A DNA stretch of 64,000 nt from Paraburkholderia acidipaludis NBRC 101816 (GTDB taxonomy: Bacteria > Pseudomonadota > Gammaproteobacteria > Burkholderiales > Burkholderiaceae), in assembly GCF_000684975.1 (NCBI RefSeq), contig NZ_BAXZ01000010.1:186001-250000 (forward strand), read 5' to 3'. Each line of letters opens with the position of its first letter. Position 1 is the first letter of the stretch. The notes beneath the pieces are model-generated. The model saw only the letters and a list, made by a program, of their open reading frames with translations, was not told where the DNA came from and ran no database searches. This document shows, piece by piece, positions 62,682 to 64,000 of the stretch. The position numbers were made by a program, and so were the translations under genes.

Positions 62682-63134
62682 TCAGGTATCCGTCACGTCG
62701 CCGTCGACATACCGCCAGCGGCCGTCCTCGCCGCGCGTGAAGCGGCTCGTCTCGTGCAGCCGCGAGGCGCGGCCGCCGGTCTTATAGCGCGCAACGAACT
62801 CGACGACGGCATGCGTGGCGTCGGTCTGCTCATGGCGTTTGACGGCGAGGCCCAGCCAGCGCGGCGCGCCAGGCGCGGCCGGATCGGCGTCGAGATCCGC
62901 CGGGCAGGTCTCCCGCGCCCAGCTCGCGCGCAAGTACGCCGTTTCTCCCAGCACATACGCCGTATAGCGCGAGCGCATCAGTTCGAGCGCGGTCGCGGGC
63001 AGCTCGCCCGCGTCGATGAAACGGCCGCAGCAGCCGGCATAGCGCGGCGGCCTGGCACCCGCCTTCAGATTCGGCGCGGCGCCGCCGCAGGGACAGTCGG
63101 CGGGCCGTGCGGCACGCGGGGTTGCAGCGTTCAT
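62682..63134 (-). CDS. YchJ-family (UPF0225) protein
   Basis: A 150-aa protein. The N-terminus has CPCGGAAPNLKAGARPPRYA then GCCGRFI, a Cys cluster that suggests metal binding. TALELMRSRYTAYVLGETAYL and ATHAVVEFVARYKTGGRA then LHETSRF are the UPF0225/YchJ core (NTF2-like). Function unknown. It is upstream of nothing in operon sense; the SDR gene ends 63 bp upstream. Confidence 0.88.
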   Translation of the reverse strand: MNAATPRAARPADCPCGGAAPNLKAGARPPRYAGCCGRFIDAGELPATALELMRSRYTAYVLGETAYLRASWARETCPADLDADPAAPGAPRWLGLAVKRHEQTDATHAVVEFVARYKTGGRASRLHETSRFTRGEDGRWRYVDGDVTDT

Positions 63135-63197
63135 TGCATGGAAAACCCGTTGCGATCCGGCGCATCGGCGCGCGGATCCGTCATACAGAAAAAACCG

Positions 63198-63875
63198 TCA
63201 CCAGTCGAGTTCGGTGCCGTCGTACTGGAAGAAGCGCCCATTGAACACGTCGCGCGCCGCGGCGGCTTCCGCGATGACTTCGCGCATGCCCTTCACGCTG
63301 TGCGCCACCTCGATCGCGGCCTGCGCGCCGCCCATATCGGTCCGCACCCAGCCCGGATGCAGCGAGATGCACGTAGCGCGGCGCGTCTGCAGCGAGGTGA
63401 TCTTCAGTGCGTCGTTAAGCGCCGCCTTGCTCACGCGATAGAGCCAGCCCGTCGTGCCGGTGGTCTGCGCGATGCTGCCCATCCGGCTCGACAGCACGCC
63501 CAGCACGCCGTTGGCCGCTTCGACGAGAGGCAGCAGCGTCGGGAGCAGTTGCATCGGGCCGCGTACGTTGGTGTTCATCACGTACCCGAAGTCCTCGGCC
63601 GTGATGGTCTCCACGCCCTCGGTGCGCGGGCCGTACACGCCCGCCACGATCAGCGCGACGTCGAGCCGCTCGCCATCGAGCTTCCAGCCGAGCGCCGCGA
63701 TCTCCTCGGGCTGCACGATGTCGAGCGGGAACGGCTGCGCGCCGAGCTCGCGCAGCGCTTCGACCGCTTCGCCGCCGCGCGCCGTGGCGAGCACGCGCCA
63801 GCCCGCCTTCGCATACTGGCGCGCGAACTCGCGGCCAATGCCGCGCGACGCGCCCACGATCAACACGGTTTTCAT
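63198..63875 (-). CDS. Short-chain dehydrogenase/reductase
   Basis: A 225-aa classical SDR. The NAD(P) motif is VGASRGIGRE (G-x-x-x-G-I-G), and LLPLVEAANGVLGVLSSRMG gives the catalytic Ser. WLYRVSKAALND carries Tyr-x-x-x-Lys. This short form without a long C-terminus is typical of SDRs of the CsgA-like type. Substrate unknown. Confidence 0.88.
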   Translation of the reverse strand: MKTVLIVGASRGIGREFARQYAKAGWRVLATARGGEAVEALRELGAQPFPLDIVQPEEIAALGWKLDGERLDVALIVAGVYGPRTEGVETITAEDFGYVMNTNVRGPMQLLPTLLPLVEAANGVLGVLSSRMGSIAQTTGTTGWLYRVSKAALNDALKITSLQTRRATCISLHPGWVRTDMGGAQAAIEVAHSVKGMREVIAEAAAARDVFNGRFFQYDGTELDW

Positions 63876-63965
63876 GTGGACACCTTTATGGTCGGATGCG
63901 GCGCCAACGAGCCGCCGCGTGCGTTGCCGCGCCGCCTCCCTGCGGCGCGGCTCGCTGCTAGTAGC

Positions 63966-64000
63966 CTACAGCAGTTCGACGCCCATCGCCGTCGCCTCGC
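63966..64000 (-). CDS. C-terminal end of an unidentified protein
   Basis: A minus-strand frame ends in GEATAMGVELL and a stop at 63966. The ending is reminiscent of thiolase C-termini (GGGEATA...), but eleven residues are too few to be sure. It may be the gene upstream of the SDR in the same direction. Confidence 0.4.
   Translation of the reverse strand, partial: EATAMGVELL

Overview
The window is a high-GC, gene-dense chromosomal segment of a betaproteobacterium. The single-copy genes (relA/spoT-family synthetase, minCDE, waaC-type heptosyltransferase, bioAFDB, rarA-serS, a Gram-negative trimeric porin of the Burkholderia type, secreted AroQ chorismate mutase) point to Burkholderiaceae, most likely Paraburkholderia, Burkholderia or Caballeronia. 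This is a reading of protein character and gene order; no database search was possible.

Layout. 1-5.2 kb: a truncated gamma-glutamyl-GABA hydrolase-like gene, a CPA2 antiporter, an amidase and dsbB. 5.6-13.3 kb: a purine-degradation run on the plus strand (xdhA-xdhB-xdhC, adenine/adenosine deaminase, guaD) that together would take adenine and guanine through hypoxanthine and xanthine to urate. 13.3-14.1 kb: a yybP-ykoY (manganese) riboswitch and the Mn exporter-like gene it should control. 14.1-25.1 kb: a DUF4136 lipoprotein, pepN, fbp, tRNA-Thr(CGT), small genes, chorismate mutase, an exonuclease/GIY-YIG fusion, a cold-shock gene, a porin and greB. 25.2-33.5 kb: two identical tRNA-Arg(ACG) genes, a stringent-response and nucleotide group on the minus strand (yicC-gmk, rpoZ, spoT) and a plus-strand group rph-rdgB-hemW, ending in tRNA-Ser(TGA).

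33.5-37.7 kb is a lower-GC degraded integrated element just downstream of tRNA-Ser(TGA). It holds a frameshifted phage-like gene, a DUF3304 + DUF2235 gene pair, a piece of integrase C-terminus and a broken RelE/HigB-type toxin. 37.7-48.1 kb returns to core genes (TonB-C lipoprotein, MHS transporter, heptosyltransferase, chloride channel, minCDE, GNAT, map). 48.1-51.3 kb is a second degraded element: an internally deleted integrase fragment and a second copy of the same DUF3304 + DUF2235 pair, lying next to tRNA-Ser(CGA). 51.4-64 kb is core again: tRNA-Ser(CGA), serS, rarA, a CytX-like NCS1 transporter, the bioA-bioF-bioD-bioB operon, an alpha/beta hydrolase, a YchJ-like protein, an SDR and the end of one more gene.

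The most unusual content is the duplicated ~2.85 kb DUF3304-DUF2235 module. The DUF2235 proteins resemble type VI secretion Tle1 lipases in overall plan, but both copies have Asp where the family has the nucleophilic Ser and Gln where it has a conserved His. Each copy sits at the 3' side of a different tRNA-Ser gene, next to 12-bp-spaced short direct repeats like integrase arm sites. The two copies also share about 260 bp of upstream sequence and differ mainly in short patches.
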